Shown here in pieces: positions 15,543 to 24,209 of a stretch of 41,356 bases of DNA. Both the position numbers and the translations under genes were made by a program. Location of the stretch: contig SKJY01000284.1 of the NCBI GenBank assembly GCA_007121775.1, positions 1-41,356 on the forward strand, given 5' to 3'. Source of the DNA: Gemmatimonadota bacterium. Lineage in GTDB: Bacteria; Gemmatimonadota; Gemmatimonadetes; Longimicrobiales; Gaopeijiaceae. Each line of letters starts with the position of its first letter. Position 1 is the stretch's first letter. Under the pieces are notes generated by a model that saw only the letters and a list, made by a program, of their open reading frames with translations, had not been told where the DNA came from and made no database searches.

Positions 15543-17846
15543 TCAGAAGTCCTTCTCGAGTCTGGCGTAGCGGGCCAGGAGCTTCTTGCGGCCCACCGTA
15601 TCGAAGTCCACCACCACCTTCACGTCCCGCCCGAACCCGGTGACCTCGTGGACCGTGCCGGAACCGAAGGTATCGTGGCGCACCCGCTCACCCCGGACCA
15701 GGTGGGGCAGGTCCTGGTTGAACTCGTCGTCGGGGGTTCGGGTAGCGGCTCCCGCCGTATCGCTCGCCCCGGCGCCACCCCGAGCCCTTCGTTCTCCCAG
15801 TCCGGCGCCAAAGTCACTGCCGGCATCGCTTCGCCGGTAGGCTCTGCGCTCCCGTTCCAGGCGGGGACTCCGACGCTCCTCCAGCAGTCCCTCCGGCACA
15901 TCCTGCACGAAGGACGAGAGGGAACCGAACATGAAGTCGCCGGCCCGGCGCCGTTCCCGAGCCCACGAGAGGAAGAGCTTCGCTTCGGCCCGGGTGATCC
16001 CCACGTAGAAGAGCCGCCGCTCCTCTTCCAGTTGGGCCGGCTCATCGTAGGCCCGACCCAGGGGGAAGAGCCCTTCCTCCAGACCGGCGATGAAGACCAC
16101 CGGAAACTCCAGCCCCTTGGCGTTGTGGAGAGTCATGAGGGTCACTGCGTCCGAGTCCGGATCGTGCCGGTCCACATCGGTGATGAGGGCTACATGCTGG
16201 AGAAAGAGGTCCAGCTCGGTGAAGTGGTCCGGGGGTCCGTCTTCCCAGACCTCCACCCGCTGGGCGTCGAAGTCCATGGCTCCGGCCACCAGCTCCTTCA
16301 CGTTCTCCACCCGGTCCTCGCCGTCCGGGCCCTCATCCAGGAGGTGGGTGAGGAAGTCCAACTCCTCCACCAGCTCTTCCAGGAGTGGCCCTACGGAGAG
16401 GGAGGCGGCCCGGGCGCTGAAGCGCTGGATCAGTTCGGCGAAACGCTGGATCCCACGTACCCCGCCGGCGTGGAGGTCCGGCACCTCTTCGGCCCGGACC
16501 GCCGCCTCCAGAAGCGGGATCCCCTGGTCCAGCGCCCACGCCACGAGACGCTCCTGGCTGGTGCGCCCCACGCCCCGACGGGGTACGTTGATGACCCGCT
16601 CCAGCGCCGCCGAATCCCGGGGGTTGGAGATGAGCCGGAGGTATGCCAGCACATCCTGGATCTCCCGCCGCTCGTAGAAGCGCACGCCCCCCACGATCTG
16701 GTAGGGGACGCCCTTTCTGCGGAAGGCGTCTTCCAGCGCCCGAGACTGGGCGTTGGTGCGGTAGAGAATGGCGAAGTCCCGATATCGATGGGCGGTGCCC
16801 TCCCGGATGCGGGTCTCGATCTCCTCCACGATCCATCCGGCCTCGTCGCGCTCATCGGCGCACTGGACCAGGCTGAGGCGCTCCCCATCCTCACGGTCGG
16901 TCCGGAGGGTCTTCTCCTTCCGGTTCAGATTCCGGCGGATCACCTCGTTGGCGGCGGAGAGGATGTTGGCGCTGGACCGATAGTTCTGCTCCAGCCGCAC
17001 CACCTGGGCTCCCGGGAACGACCGCTCGAACTCCAGGATGTTGGAGATATCGGCGCCTCGCCACCCGTAGATGCTCTGGTCGTCGTCACCCACCACCATG
17101 AGGTTGCCGTGCCCCCGGGCCAGGAGCTCCACGAAGCGGAACTGGGCGTGGTTCGTGTCCTGATACTCATCCACCAGGACGAAGGCGAAACGCTCCCGGT
17201 ACCGGGCCAGCACCTGCTCGTGCTCCGTGAGCAGCTCCACCGGCTTCACCAGGAGGTCGTCGAAGTCGAAGGCGTTCTGGTCCCGGAGCGACGCCTGATA
17301 GGCCGGGTAGATCCGGGCCACATTCCGGAGGAAGAAGTCGAACCCCTCCCGGTGCTCCTCGGCGAACTCGCCCGGGGTGATGAGCTGGTTCTTGGCGTCG
17401 GAGATGGCGGCGCGCACCGCCTTGGGCTTCCACCGTTTCGGGTCCAGTTGCTCCCGTTCCAGCGCCCGCTTGATCTCCCGGAGACTCTCTTCGGCGTCGA
17501 AGATGGTGAAGGCCGGATCCCACCCCATGATCTCGGCGTGACGTCGGAGGAGGCGGGCCCCCAGGGAGTGGAAGGTGCCGATCCAGGCACCCACCGGGTC
17601 CCGCCCTAGTTGGGCGCGGATCCGCTCTCGCATCTCACCTGCGGCTTTGTTGGTGAAGGTGACGGCAAGAATGCGATCCGGCGGTACCCCATGCTCCTGG
17701 ATGAGTCGGGTGACCCGGCTGGTCAGGACCCGGGTCTTCCCCGATCCCGCTCCAGCCAGGACCAGGAGGGGCCCTTCCACATGCTCCACTGCGGCGAGCT
17801 GTTCCGGATTGAGACTCTGGGGTGCGGCTGGGGAGGTGGAGGCCAT
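15543..17846 (-). CDS. pcrA: UvrD/PcrA-type ATP-dependent 3'-5' DNA helicase
   Basis: This superfamily 1A helicase unwinds DNA in nucleotide excision repair, mismatch repair and conflict resolution with transcription. From the ATG at 17846 it has 767 aa. Motifs appear in order: Q motif LNPEQLAAV, Walker A AGAGSGKT, Ia TFTNKAA, II VDEYQDTN, III VVGDDDQSIYGWRGA, IV LEQNYRS, V TLHNAKGLEFPVVF and VI VGITRAE. The C-terminal end (VRHDTFGSGTVHEV) is the Tudor-like domain that contacts RNA polymerase in PcrA/UvrD. A low-complexity linker precedes it. An upstream in-frame start at 17876 would add 10 unconserved residues. The 154-bp gap to the upstream kinase gene shows no clear promoter. Whether PcrA or UvrD is the better name cannot be settled here. 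Confidence 0.95.
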   Translation of the reverse strand: MASTSPAAPQSLNPEQLAAVEHVEGPLLVLAGAGSGKTRVLTSRVTRLIQEHGVPPDRILAVTFTNKAAGEMRERIRAQLGRDPVGAWIGTFHSLGARLLRRHAEIMGWDPAFTIFDAEESLREIKRALEREQLDPKRWKPKAVRAAISDAKNQLITPGEFAEEHREGFDFFLRNVARIYPAYQASLRDQNAFDFDDLLVKPVELLTEHEQVLARYRERFAFVLVDEYQDTNHAQFRFVELLARGHGNLMVVGDDDQSIYGWRGADISNILEFERSFPGAQVVRLEQNYRSSANILSAANEVIRRNLNRKEKTLRTDREDGERLSLVQCADERDEAGWIVEEIETRIREGTAHRYRDFAILYRTNAQSRALEDAFRRKGVPYQIVGGVRFYERREIQDVLAYLRLISNPRDSAALERVINVPRRGVGRTSQERLVAWALDQGIPLLEAAVRAEEVPDLHAGGVRGIQRFAELIQRFSARAASLSVGPLLEELVEELDFLTHLLDEGPDGEDRVENVKELVAGAMDFDAQRVEVWEDGPPDHFTELDLFLQHVALITDVDRHDPDSDAVTLMTLHNAKGLEFPVVFIAGLEEGLFPLGRAYDEPAQLEEERRLFYVGITRAEAKLFLSWARERRRAGDFMFGSLSSFVQDVPEGLLEERRSPRLERERRAYRRSDAGSDFGAGLGERRARGGAGASDTAGAATRTPDDEFNQDLPHLVRGERVRHDTFGSGTVHEVTGFGRDVKVVVDFDTVGRKKLLARYARLEKDF

Positions 17847-18000
17847 GGCGGAGAGGTGGATGGTGATGGTTCGCAATCGAGAGGGGAATCTGGCAGAGGC
17901 CGGGGCGGAGGTCGAGGCCCTGGGAGGCGTGTCCGTCCCGCTGGCGGCGGGGTGGGGATCCCAGGCGGCGGCGTACTGTCAGTGGCGAGCATGGAGCACC

Positions 18001-19191
18001 CTACCCCGCTCCCACCTGGGCGGGGGGGAGGCGTATCCGGAAGACAGCCCCCTCCGGCCCGGTCCCATATAGCTCGATGCTCCCTCCGTGGATCCGGGCC
18101 ACGATGCGCCGGGTCAGGGAGAGGCCCACACCCCACCCCCCGGACTTGGTGGAGACACCGGGGTCGAAGAGGCGATCCCGCACCGATGGATCCACTCCAG
18201 GCCCCGTGTCCCGAACCTGGAGCACGACCTGCCCCCCCTCGTCGGTGAAGGCCTCTATGGTGATGACACCGCCCTTTCCAGCCAGGGCGTCCAGGGCGTT
18301 CTTCACCAGATTCTCCAGTGCCCATGCCAGGAGAACCGCATTGCCCCGGACCAGGGGCAGATCTCGTTCCGTCTCCACTTCCAGACGGACCCCGGCGCCC
18401 AGGCGCGGGATGCGGGCCCCAAGGTAGCCCTCCATGGAACGAATGACCTCGTTCAGGTCCAGGGGTCCCAGTTCCGTATCCCGACCGATGAGTTCGAAGC
18501 GACGGCTTACCCGCTCAAGCCGCTCCAGATCCTGTGCGATCTCCCGAGCGATCTCGTCCTCCGCCAGTCCGCCAGGGCGACGATCGGGGCTCAGGCGCAG
18601 GAGTTCCAGCCAACCCTGGAGCGACGAGATGGGCGTCCCCAGTTGATGGGCCAGCTCCCGAGCCATAGCGGTCCAGGCCCGATCCTCGGCGGCCTTGCGC
18701 TGGAATCGGATCACCACGATCCCGGTGAGGAAGGTGAGGAGTAGGCCGGAGGCCTGGAGCCATGGGATCCAGCGGAGGCGCTGGAGCTCCGGCGGATCCC
18801 CGTAGAAGATGAAGGAATCGTCGGTCTGGGCCACCGGAGGGTTGCGCTCTCCCAGGCGACGGGCGAAGGCCCGCACCCGGGCCTGACCGTCCGGCGAGGT
18901 CAGGTCCACCTCGAAGGGAAGATTCACCGCGGATTGGATGGTATCACCGGGACCCGCCAGCACCAGGGGCACCCCTGACTCCACGATAATCCGCTGAAGG
19001 TTCACCAGTGCTTCATCGGCCCGGAGGGCATCCTGGGAGGCCATCCCGGTCTGCACCTCGGCGAACATCAGGGTCAGGGTTGCGGCATCGTCCCGGAAGA
19101 CGCTGATGATCCGCTCGGTATAGAGCAGATACCACCCCAGCAGGGCCAGGAAGAGGATCGCCAGGATCCCGGTCCAGCGGCTCCGGGACAC
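18001..19191 (-). CDS. Sensor histidine kinase, HQLGTP type
   Basis: This membrane sensor kinase has 396 aa. Two transmembrane segments (about residues 8-25 and 145-163) flank an extracytoplasmic region of about 120 residues that I cannot assign to a family. The dimerisation and phosphoacceptor helix holds AHQLGTPISSLQGW with His182. The ATPase domain has the N box ENLVKNALDAL, the G1 box DTGPGVD and the G2 box GWGVGLSLTRRIV. The GTG start is supported by GGAGG six bases upstream. It lies 15 bp after serS. No response regulator is adjacent on this strand, so it is an orphan kinase. The single-domain receiver at 21412 or the NtrC-type regulator at 35674 could be partners, but nothing in the sequence proves it. 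Confidence 0.92.
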   Translation of the reverse strand: MSRSRWTGILAILFLALLGWYLLYTERIISVFRDDAATLTLMFAEVQTGMASQDALRADEALVNLQRIIVESGVPLVLAGPGDTIQSAVNLPFEVDLTSPDGQARVRAFARRLGERNPPVAQTDDSFIFYGDPPELQRLRWIPWLQASGLLLTFLTGIVVIRFQRKAAEDRAWTAMARELAHQLGTPISSLQGWLELLRLSPDRRPGGLAEDEIAREIAQDLERLERVSRRFELIGRDTELGPLDLNEVIRSMEGYLGARIPRLGAGVRLEVETERDLPLVRGNAVLLAWALENLVKNALDALAGKGGVITIEAFTDEGGQVVLQVRDTGPGVDPSVRDRLFDPGVSTKSGGWGVGLSLTRRIVARIHGGSIELYGTGPEGAVFRIRLPPAQVGAG

Positions 19192-19206
19192 CAGCCGCCT
19201 CCGCCC

Positions 19207-20484
19207 TCAGGCCGGGATGTGGTCCGAGCCAAAGCGTCGGGCCAGCTCGGGAGGAAGGGTGATGGAGCCGTCTTCCTGCTGCCCCACCTCCATGATCGCC
19301 ACCATCAGTCGGGGGAGGGCCAGCGCCGACCCGTTCAGGGTGTGGACGAACTCGGGCTTCTCTCCGTGGGCCGGTCGGAAGCGAAGGTTGGAGCGGCGCG
19401 CCTGATAGTCGGTGAACACGCTGCAGCTGGATACCTCGAGCCACTGCTCCACCCCGGGAGCCCAGACCTCCAGGTCGTACGTCATGGCCGAGGAGAAACC
19501 CAGATCACCGGTCGCCAGGCGTACCACCCGATAGGCGAGCCCGAGACGCTGCAGGATGCTCTCCGCCTCCCCCGTGAGCTCTTCCAGCGCCTCCAGGCTC
19601 CGCTCCGGCCGTTCGTACCGCACCAGCTCCACCTTGTCGAACTGGTGAACGCGAAGGAGGCCCCGCGTATCCTTTCCGGCGGCACCGGCCTCCCGGCGGA
19701 AGCAGGGCGAGTAGGCCGTGTACCGGAGGGGCAGGTCGTCGGGCCCCAGCAGGACATCCCGGTGGAGGTTCGTGATGGGCACCTCCGCCGTGGGGATCAG
19801 CCAGAGACCGTCCCGCTCCGTCTGATACGACTCGTCGGCGAACTTGGGGAGTTGGCCCGTTCCCTCCAGGGCATCCCGCTTCACCAGATACGGCACCCGG
19901 AGCTCCCGGTAGCCGTGCTCCCGGGTGTGGATCTCCAGCATCCAGTCGATGAGGACGCGCTGGAGCCGCGCCCCCTCTCCCACCAGCACCGGAAACCCCG
20001 ACCCCGAGATCCGGGCGCCGCCCTGGAGGTCCAGAAGGCCCAGCGCCTCCCCCAACTCCCAGTGGGGCCGGGCCGGGAAGGAGTGCCGAACCGGATCACC
20101 CCACTCCCGCACCAGTTCGTTGTCTTGCTCTGTGCCCTCCGGCACCTCCGGAAGGGGGAGGTTGGGGATGCCCAGGAGGAGGTCCTGGATCCGCTGATCG
20201 GCCTCCGCCACCCGGGCCTCGAGTTCAGTGATCTCCTGCCCCACCTCCCGCATCTCTGCGATGAGGTCGTCGGCAGCTTCCCCGGCCCGCTTACGCTCCC
20301 CGATGACGCGAGAGACGTCGTTGCGCCGCGCCCGGAGCTCGTCCCCCCGGGTGATGGCGGCTCGTCGGACCTCATCCAGTTCCTGGATCTCCTGGAGAAA
20401 GGCGGCTCCGCCGGAGCCTCCCCGGCGGGCGAGGGCCTGACGGATGGGCTCGGGATCCCGACGGATCTCCTTCAGGTCGAGCAT
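19207..20484 (-). CDS. serS: Serine-tRNA ligase
   Basis: SerS is a class II synthetase that charges tRNA(Ser) and also supplies Ser-tRNA(Sec) where selenocysteine is used. At 425 aa it is of normal length. The N-terminal 100 or so residues form the long coiled-coil arm that contacts the tRNA variable arm (LKEIRRDPEPIRQALARRG at the start). The catalytic core shows LIPTAEVPITNLHRD, the motif 2 segment SPCFRREAGAAGKDTRGL and motif 3 around NGSALALPRLMVAI. AGGA precedes the ATG at good spacing. It follows the lipoprotein gene by 111 bp and is followed 15 bp later by the sensor kinase. Confidence 0.97.
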   Translation of the reverse strand: MLDLKEIRRDPEPIRQALARRGGSGGAAFLQEIQELDEVRRAAITRGDELRARRNDVSRVIGERKRAGEAADDLIAEMREVGQEITELEARVAEADQRIQDLLLGIPNLPLPEVPEGTEQDNELVREWGDPVRHSFPARPHWELGEALGLLDLQGGARISGSGFPVLVGEGARLQRVLIDWMLEIHTREHGYRELRVPYLVKRDALEGTGQLPKFADESYQTERDGLWLIPTAEVPITNLHRDVLLGPDDLPLRYTAYSPCFRREAGAAGKDTRGLLRVHQFDKVELVRYERPERSLEALEELTGEAESILQRLGLAYRVVRLATGDLGFSSAMTYDLEVWAPGVEQWLEVSSCSVFTDYQARRSNLRFRPAHGEKPEFVHTLNGSALALPRLMVAIMEVGQQEDGSITLPPELARRFGSDHIPA

Positions 20485-20539
20485 GGATCGTCCTGGGTTC
20501 GGGGGAGGCGGGGTATTGGCGTTCGGGGGTATGGCTCCA

Positions 20540-20579
20540 TCACGGAGTCGTGTCCGCCATCGGTCACCACCTTCCGTGA
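20540..20579. other. Inverted repeat between the lipoprotein gene and serS
   Basis: TCACGGA (20540-20546) and TCCGTGA (20573-20579) could pair to form a 7-bp stem with a 26-base loop in the 111-bp gap. There is no U-run. It may be a weak processing or pause site, or chance. Confidence 0.3.
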
Positions 20580-20595
20580 CGGGTGTGGCTCCCGG

Positions 20596-21168
20596 TCAGT
20601 CACTCCGGGGGACGAGGCGGCGGCTGTTACACTCGGGGTTTGTGTCGTGGCGAAAGATGAACACCCCTTCTTCCGGACGCAGACTCACCACCTCGAGCTT
20701 TCCATAGTAGGTGCAGAACTGGCCGAAACGCCCCCGTTGCTCGTGGGTCCGGATCGCATAGGTATTGCCCACCGCCAATGGTACCGGCTCCCGGGTGATG
20801 TACCGGGTGGTGTCGGAGGGTGCCTCGCGAAGGTCCTCGAAGGAAACACCGGGGGTGGGGGCGATCCCCGCCCGGGAGGCTACGCCAAGGGACTGGGGGG
20901 GGAGGAGAACCAGCGTACCGCCCTGGCGATCCACGGCAAAATCCCACCGGCCCTGGGTCTGGGGACTCTCCAGCACCACCCTCCGCCGCTGCAGCATGTC
21001 GAAGGCCGAAGGCCGGTTCAACTCCTGGCGGTCCATTGAATACAGGGTGGTCTCCTGGGGATTCTCCGACCACTGAATCCGGAAGGGATCGTCCCCGCAC
21101 GCCGACACGGCCAGGAGGATGGCGACCGTGATAAGAAGGAGGAGGGCGGGGAGGAAGCGTCGATTCAC
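20596..21168 (-). CDS. Putative lipoprotein of unknown function
   Basis: The 190-aa product from GTG 21168 begins with a basic N-region and a hydrophobic stretch (FLPALLLLITVAILLA). A lipobox, LAVSAC followed by GDD, puts the lipidated Cys at residue 24. The mature part is rich in charged and aromatic residues, has two further Cys (in FCTYYG and NPECNS) and resembles no family I recognise. The open frame runs 41 codons further upstream, but the signal peptide fixes the start. A consensus-like promoter and a 20-bp palindrome lie in its leader. It is divergent from the response regulator operon and may head the serS transcript. The Asp at +2 after Cys is not present (Gly is), so outer-membrane sorting in an E. 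coli-like system would be expected. Confidence 0.8.
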   Translation of the reverse strand: MNRRFLPALLLLITVAILLAVSACGDDPFRIQWSENPQETTLYSMDRQELNRPSAFDMLQRRRVVLESPQTQGRWDFAVDRQGGTLVLLPPQSLGVASRAGIAPTPGVSFEDLREAPSDTTRYITREPVPLAVGNTYAIRTHEQRGRFGQFCTYYGKLEVVSLRPEEGVFIFRHDTNPECNSRRLVPRSD

Positions 21169-21193
21169 GATGAGGAACCCATGGACGAAGTCG

Positions 21194-21213
21194 GGTCGGC
21201 CCCGGGGCCGACC
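21194..21213. promoter_or_regulatory. Perfect 20-bp palindrome in the lipoprotein leader
   Basis: GGTCGGCCCC followed by its exact reverse complement gives a 20-bp perfect palindrome. It lies 26-45 bases upstream of the lipoprotein GTG and downstream of the predicted transcription start. It may be an operator for a dimeric regulator or an RNA hairpin. Confidence 0.5.
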
Positions 21214-21242
21214 GCGAAGAAACGAGCGGGATGGGACCCGGA

Positions 21243-21272
21243 ATCGTACCCCGCTCCGGCCTCCGGTGTCAA
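21243..21272 (-). promoter_or_regulatory. Candidate sigma-70 promoter for the lipoprotein gene
   Basis: On the minus strand TTGACA (21272-21267) and TACGAT (21248-21243) are 18 bases apart. The -35 is a perfect consensus match and the -10 matches four of six. The predicted start is near 21236, about 68 bases before the GTG. Confidence 0.6.
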
Positions 21273-21294
21273 CCCTCGAAATCCCGCTCAATGC

Positions 21295-21323
21295 TTGACT
21301 TTACACCACCCCAGGAATAGGTT
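21295..21323 (+). promoter_or_regulatory. Candidate sigma-70 promoter for the response regulator operon
   Basis: TTGACT (21295-21300) and TAGGTT (21318-21323) are 17 bases apart. The -35 matches five of six consensus bases; the -10 is weaker. Its -35 lies only 22 bases from the -35 of the divergent lipoprotein promoter. Confidence 0.5.
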
Positions 21324-21411
21324 CCCGCCGGCCTGCCGCGTCAGGGCGGGACGCCCGGGGAACCCCGTCGCCGGGCCGGGACCAGGGCGATCCACCAAGG
21401 GGGTACGACCC

Positions 21412-21813
21412 ATGACCCAGCGCAGGCTTAGACCGGCAGGTTCCCTGCGCCTTCTGGTGGCGGAGGATGAGCCGCACATCCGTCGGATCCTCATCACGCT
21501 CCTGGAGGCATCGGGGTTCCAGCTCACCGTGGCCCACGACGGTCTGCGGGCCCAGGCGCTTCTGGAGGGAGAGGAGCCGTTCGACCTGGCGCTCCTGGAC
21601 CTCCTCATGCCTGGTCGAACCGGGCTCGAACTCCTGCACACCGCCCGCAACCTCCCTCACCGGCAGGAGCTTCCCGTCATCATCCTCACTGCCAAGGGGC
21701 AGGACGTGGACCGGCGGCGAGCCTTCGAACTGGGGGCCGCGGACTTCATGACCAAGCCGTTCAGCCCCAAGAAGCTTCTGGGGCGCGTGGACGAACTCCT
21801 GGCTGATCGGTGA
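21412..21813 (+). CDS. Single-domain response regulator (CheY-like receiver)
   Basis: The 133-aa protein is a lone receiver domain. The acidic pocket is at Glu18-Asp19 (LLVAEDE), the phosphoacceptor is Asp63 in LLDLLMPG, the switch Thr is T93 in ILTAK and the conserved Lys is K115 in MTKPFS. No DNA-binding or enzymatic output domain follows, so it must act through partner proteins or phosphorelay. The ATG at 21412 is supported by AAGGGGG upstream; the open frame extends 77 codons further upstream but that part is unconserved. Its stop overlaps the manC start, so it is translationally coupled to the sugar-nucleotide genes. That is unusual company for a receiver and suggests control of envelope polysaccharide supply. 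Confidence 0.92.
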   Translation: MTQRRLRPAGSLRLLVAEDEPHIRRILITLLEASGFQLTVAHDGLRAQALLEGEEPFDLALLDLLMPGRTGLELLHTARNLPHRQELPVIILTAKGQDVDRRRAFELGAADFMTKPFSPKKLLGRVDELLADR

Positions 21814-22904
21814 TGGATCCAGACCTTCACGTGGTCATCCTGGCCGGAGGGATCGGCTCTCGCTTCTGGCCCGCCAGTACGCCGGAACGCCCCAAGCAGC
21901 TCCTTCCCCTCTCTTCTCCCCGCCCCCTCATCCGGGATACGGTGGATCGAGCCCTGGGACTGGTGCCGGCAGAACGGCTCCACATCCTGGCGGGAAGCCA
22001 CCTCACCTCGGCGCTGGCAGGAGCCCTCCGCAGTGGCAGCCTTGCCGGCACGCCCCCGGCCTTCTGGGTCGAACCCAGGGCCCGGGGAACCGGACCGGTC
22101 CTGGCGTGGGCGGCTCACCGGATCGCCCGGGACCATGGGGATGCGGTGATGGTGTCACTCCACTCCGATCACTTCATCGAGCCCGACGCCGCCTTCCGCG
22201 CCGTGGTGGCCAGGGCGGCCTCGCTGGCCGTGGAGGAAGACCTCCTGGTGACGGTGGCGGCCCCACCGGATCGGCCCGAGACGGGCTACGGCTACCTCCG
22301 CCCGGGCGCTCCGCTGCCGCCGGGGAGGGATGCCGAGCACCGCCTCCGGGCCTGGCGCGTGGGCGCCTTCGTGGAGAAGCCCGACGCGGAGACGGCGCGG
22401 CGCTACATGGACCAGGGGTATATGTGGAACACGGGGATCTTCGTGTGGCGCGTCCGACGGTTCCTGGACGAGGTGCGCCTCCACGCGCCGGAGATCGGAG
22501 CGAACCTCCCCCTTCTGGAGCAGGGCGAGGAAGACCTCTTCTTCCAGAGAACGGCGCACATCTCGGTGGATGAGGCGGTCCTGGAGCGAAGCGGCCGGGT
22601 GGCCGCCGTTGAGGCCGCCTTCCGCTGGGACGACGTGGGTACCTGGGACGCCCTGGCCCGGACCCGGGAAGTTGACGCCGCCGGGAATGTGGTGGAAGGC
22701 CGAGGATCCGTAACCGATGGCAGGGGGAATGTGGTCTGGGCCGAGGATGGCCCTGTCGTCCTTTTCGGCGTGGACGATCTGGTGGTGGTGCAGAGCGGAG
22801 GCCGGACCTTCGTGGCCCGGCGGGACCGGACCGCCGACCTCAAGACCCTCCTGGATACCCTCCCCCGGGGATTCCGGGAGACGGACCCCCTTGGGGAGGA
22901 CTGA
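21810..22904 (+). CDS. manC: Mannose-1-phosphate guanylyltransferase
   Basis: This enzyme makes GDP-mannose from mannose-1-phosphate and GTP, feeding glycan, LPS or exopolysaccharide synthesis. The 364-aa protein has the nucleotidyltransferase signature LAGGIGSRFWPAS followed by ERPKQLLPL, and the core strands VMVSLHSDHFI, GYGYLRPG, FVEKPD and MWNTGIFVWR. It lacks the cupin phosphomannose isomerase domain of bifunctional enzymes, so it is the short type. Start: GTG at 21810 overlaps the receiver stop by 4 bp; ATG at 21813 is equally possible. The next gene follows by 3 bp. Substrate specificity for mannose is inferred from family resemblance. Confidence 0.92.
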   Translation: MMDPDLHVVILAGGIGSRFWPASTPERPKQLLPLSSPRPLIRDTVDRALGLVPAERLHILAGSHLTSALAGALRSGSLAGTPPAFWVEPRARGTGPVLAWAAHRIARDHGDAVMVSLHSDHFIEPDAAFRAVVARAASLAVEEDLLVTVAAPPDRPETGYGYLRPGAPLPPGRDAEHRLRAWRVGAFVEKPDAETARRYMDQGYMWNTGIFVWRVRRFLDEVRLHAPEIGANLPLLEQGEEDLFFQRTAHISVDEAVLERSGRVAAVEAAFRWDDVGTWDALARTREVDAAGNVVEGRGSVTDGRGNVVWAEDGPVVLFGVDDLVVVQSGGRTFVARRDRTADLKTLLDTLPRGFRETDPLGED

Positions 22905-22907
22905 GTC

Positions 22908-24209
22908 ATGCGGACCCTGTACCTCTTCGACGACGCCGAGGCCAGGAGGTGGCACCCCTTTTCCACCACCCGCCCGGTGGGTGAACTCCTCTTCGGTGCC
23001 CTCCTCCTTCGCGAACGCATCGAGCGGGCGGCGGGGATGCGGGTCGCTGCTACCCTGGGATGCCCGGGCCTGGAGGGCTTCACCGAACCGGGAGCTCCCC
23101 CGGTCTGGGGTGACATCTCCCGGAGCGGAGGCGGCGAATCACTCATCCTCCTGAGCCGGTACATCCCTCCCCTGGGAGATCGCCTCCCCCTTCCTGCCAC
23201 GGCGCCTGCCCGGGGTCTCCGGCTGGTATGCGACGGGGAGCTAGTGGGGTGGCTCCTGCCGGCTGGACGCCCCTTCCCCTCCCTGGACGAACTGGCGACG
23301 CCCCACGAGTCGGAGGGCGACGGGGACGAGCAGCGGGTGCCCGGCGAACTCCTGGATCGGCCATGGACCCTCATGGCGGGAAACAGCGAACGGATTGCCG
23401 CCGACCTGGCTGAGCTCTATCCCGGAGGAAGTGGACCAGGGGCGGTGCCCTTCGATCCTCCCCGGGGCGTGTGGGTTACCGGTGGCCATCCAGTGAGCGC
23501 AGCTCCAGACGTGCAGGTGGCCCCTGGTGTCGTACTGGATACCCGAGATGGGCCCATCCACCTCTCTACCGGAGTGCGGATCGAGCCTCGCACCCACCTC
23601 CAGGGACCCGCCTGGATCGGGACCGGGTGCCACCTCCTTGGCGGGCGACTCGGGCACGTGTCGTGCGGACCGGTCTCGAAAGTTCACGGTGAGGTGGACT
23701 CCACGGTCCTCAACGGCTTCGTGAACAAGGCCCACGACGGTCACCTGGGGCACGCGGTGGTGGGACGGTGGGTGAATCTCGGTGCCATGACCACGAATTC
23801 GGACCTGAAGAACACCTACGGGGCCATTCGGGTAAAGATGCCCGAAGGCGCATCGCCCAGGAACCCGGTGGACGTGGACACCGGGATGATCAAGGTGGGG
23901 GCCTTCCTGGGCGACCATGTCCGGACCGGAATCGGAACCCTTCTGAATGGCGGTGTGGTGGTGGGCGCCGGGTCCACCCTATTCGCCGGTCCGGTCATCT
24001 CCGGGTGGGTCCCTCCCTTCTCCTGGGTGACCCCTGAGGGTCGAGAGGAGGTGCGCCTGGAGGCCTTCCTCACCGTGGCCACCCGAGTCATGGGCCGGAG
24101 GGGTCAGGCACTGGACGCCGGGGGCCGGCAGCTCCTGGCTCGCCTCCACCGAGAGGTGACCGGCCAGGGAGGGGGTCGGGAAGCCGGAGCGGAGGAAGGG
24201 GACCGGTGA
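22908..24209 (+). CDS. GlmU-like sugar nucleotidyltransferase / acyltransferase
   Basis: The 433-aa protein resembles the alternative GlmU family seen in Bacteroidota and related phyla. The N-terminal half starts with LYLFDDAEARRWHPFSTTR and lacks the classical GxGTRM loop, but TTRPVGELLFG is typical of that family. The C-terminal half is a left-handed beta-helix of hexapeptide repeats (from about residue 205), including NKAHDGHLGHAVVG and NLGAMTTNSDLKNTYG, as in acetyltransferases. It probably makes an activated amino sugar such as UDP-GlcNAc, but the exact sugar is not shown. GGGGAGGA precedes the ATG. It overlaps the next gene by 4 bp. Confidence 0.85.
   Translation: MRTLYLFDDAEARRWHPFSTTRPVGELLFGALLLRERIERAAGMRVAATLGCPGLEGFTEPGAPPVWGDISRSGGGESLILLSRYIPPLGDRLPLPATAPARGLRLVCDGELVGWLLPAGRPFPSLDELATPHESEGDGDEQRVPGELLDRPWTLMAGNSERIAADLAELYPGGSGPGAVPFDPPRGVWVTGGHPVSAAPDVQVAPGVVLDTRDGPIHLSTGVRIEPRTHLQGPAWIGTGCHLLGGRLGHVSCGPVSKVHGEVDSTVLNGFVNKAHDGHLGHAVVGRWVNLGAMTTNSDLKNTYGAIRVKMPEGASPRNPVDVDTGMIKVGAFLGDHVRTGIGTLLNGGVVVGAGSTLFAGPVISGWVPPFSWVTPEGREEVRLEAFLTVATRVMGRRGQALDAGGRQLLARLHREVTGQGGGREAGAEEGDR

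Noticed and set aside
14685..17609. Plus-strand open frame of 974 codons
   Set aside because: It runs antisense to gatA, gatC and pcrA, all of which have complete conserved motifs. The antisense product is His/Gly/Pro-rich without any recognisable domain; long antisense frames are expected at this GC content.
19219..21039. Plus-strand open frame of 606 codons opposite serS and the lipoprotein gene
   Set aside because: Shadow of two well-supported minus-strand genes; no conserved segment.
21181..21411. 77-codon N-terminal extension of the response regulator
   Set aside because: It crosses the divergent promoters and the palindrome and is unconserved; a good ribosome site marks the ATG at 21412.
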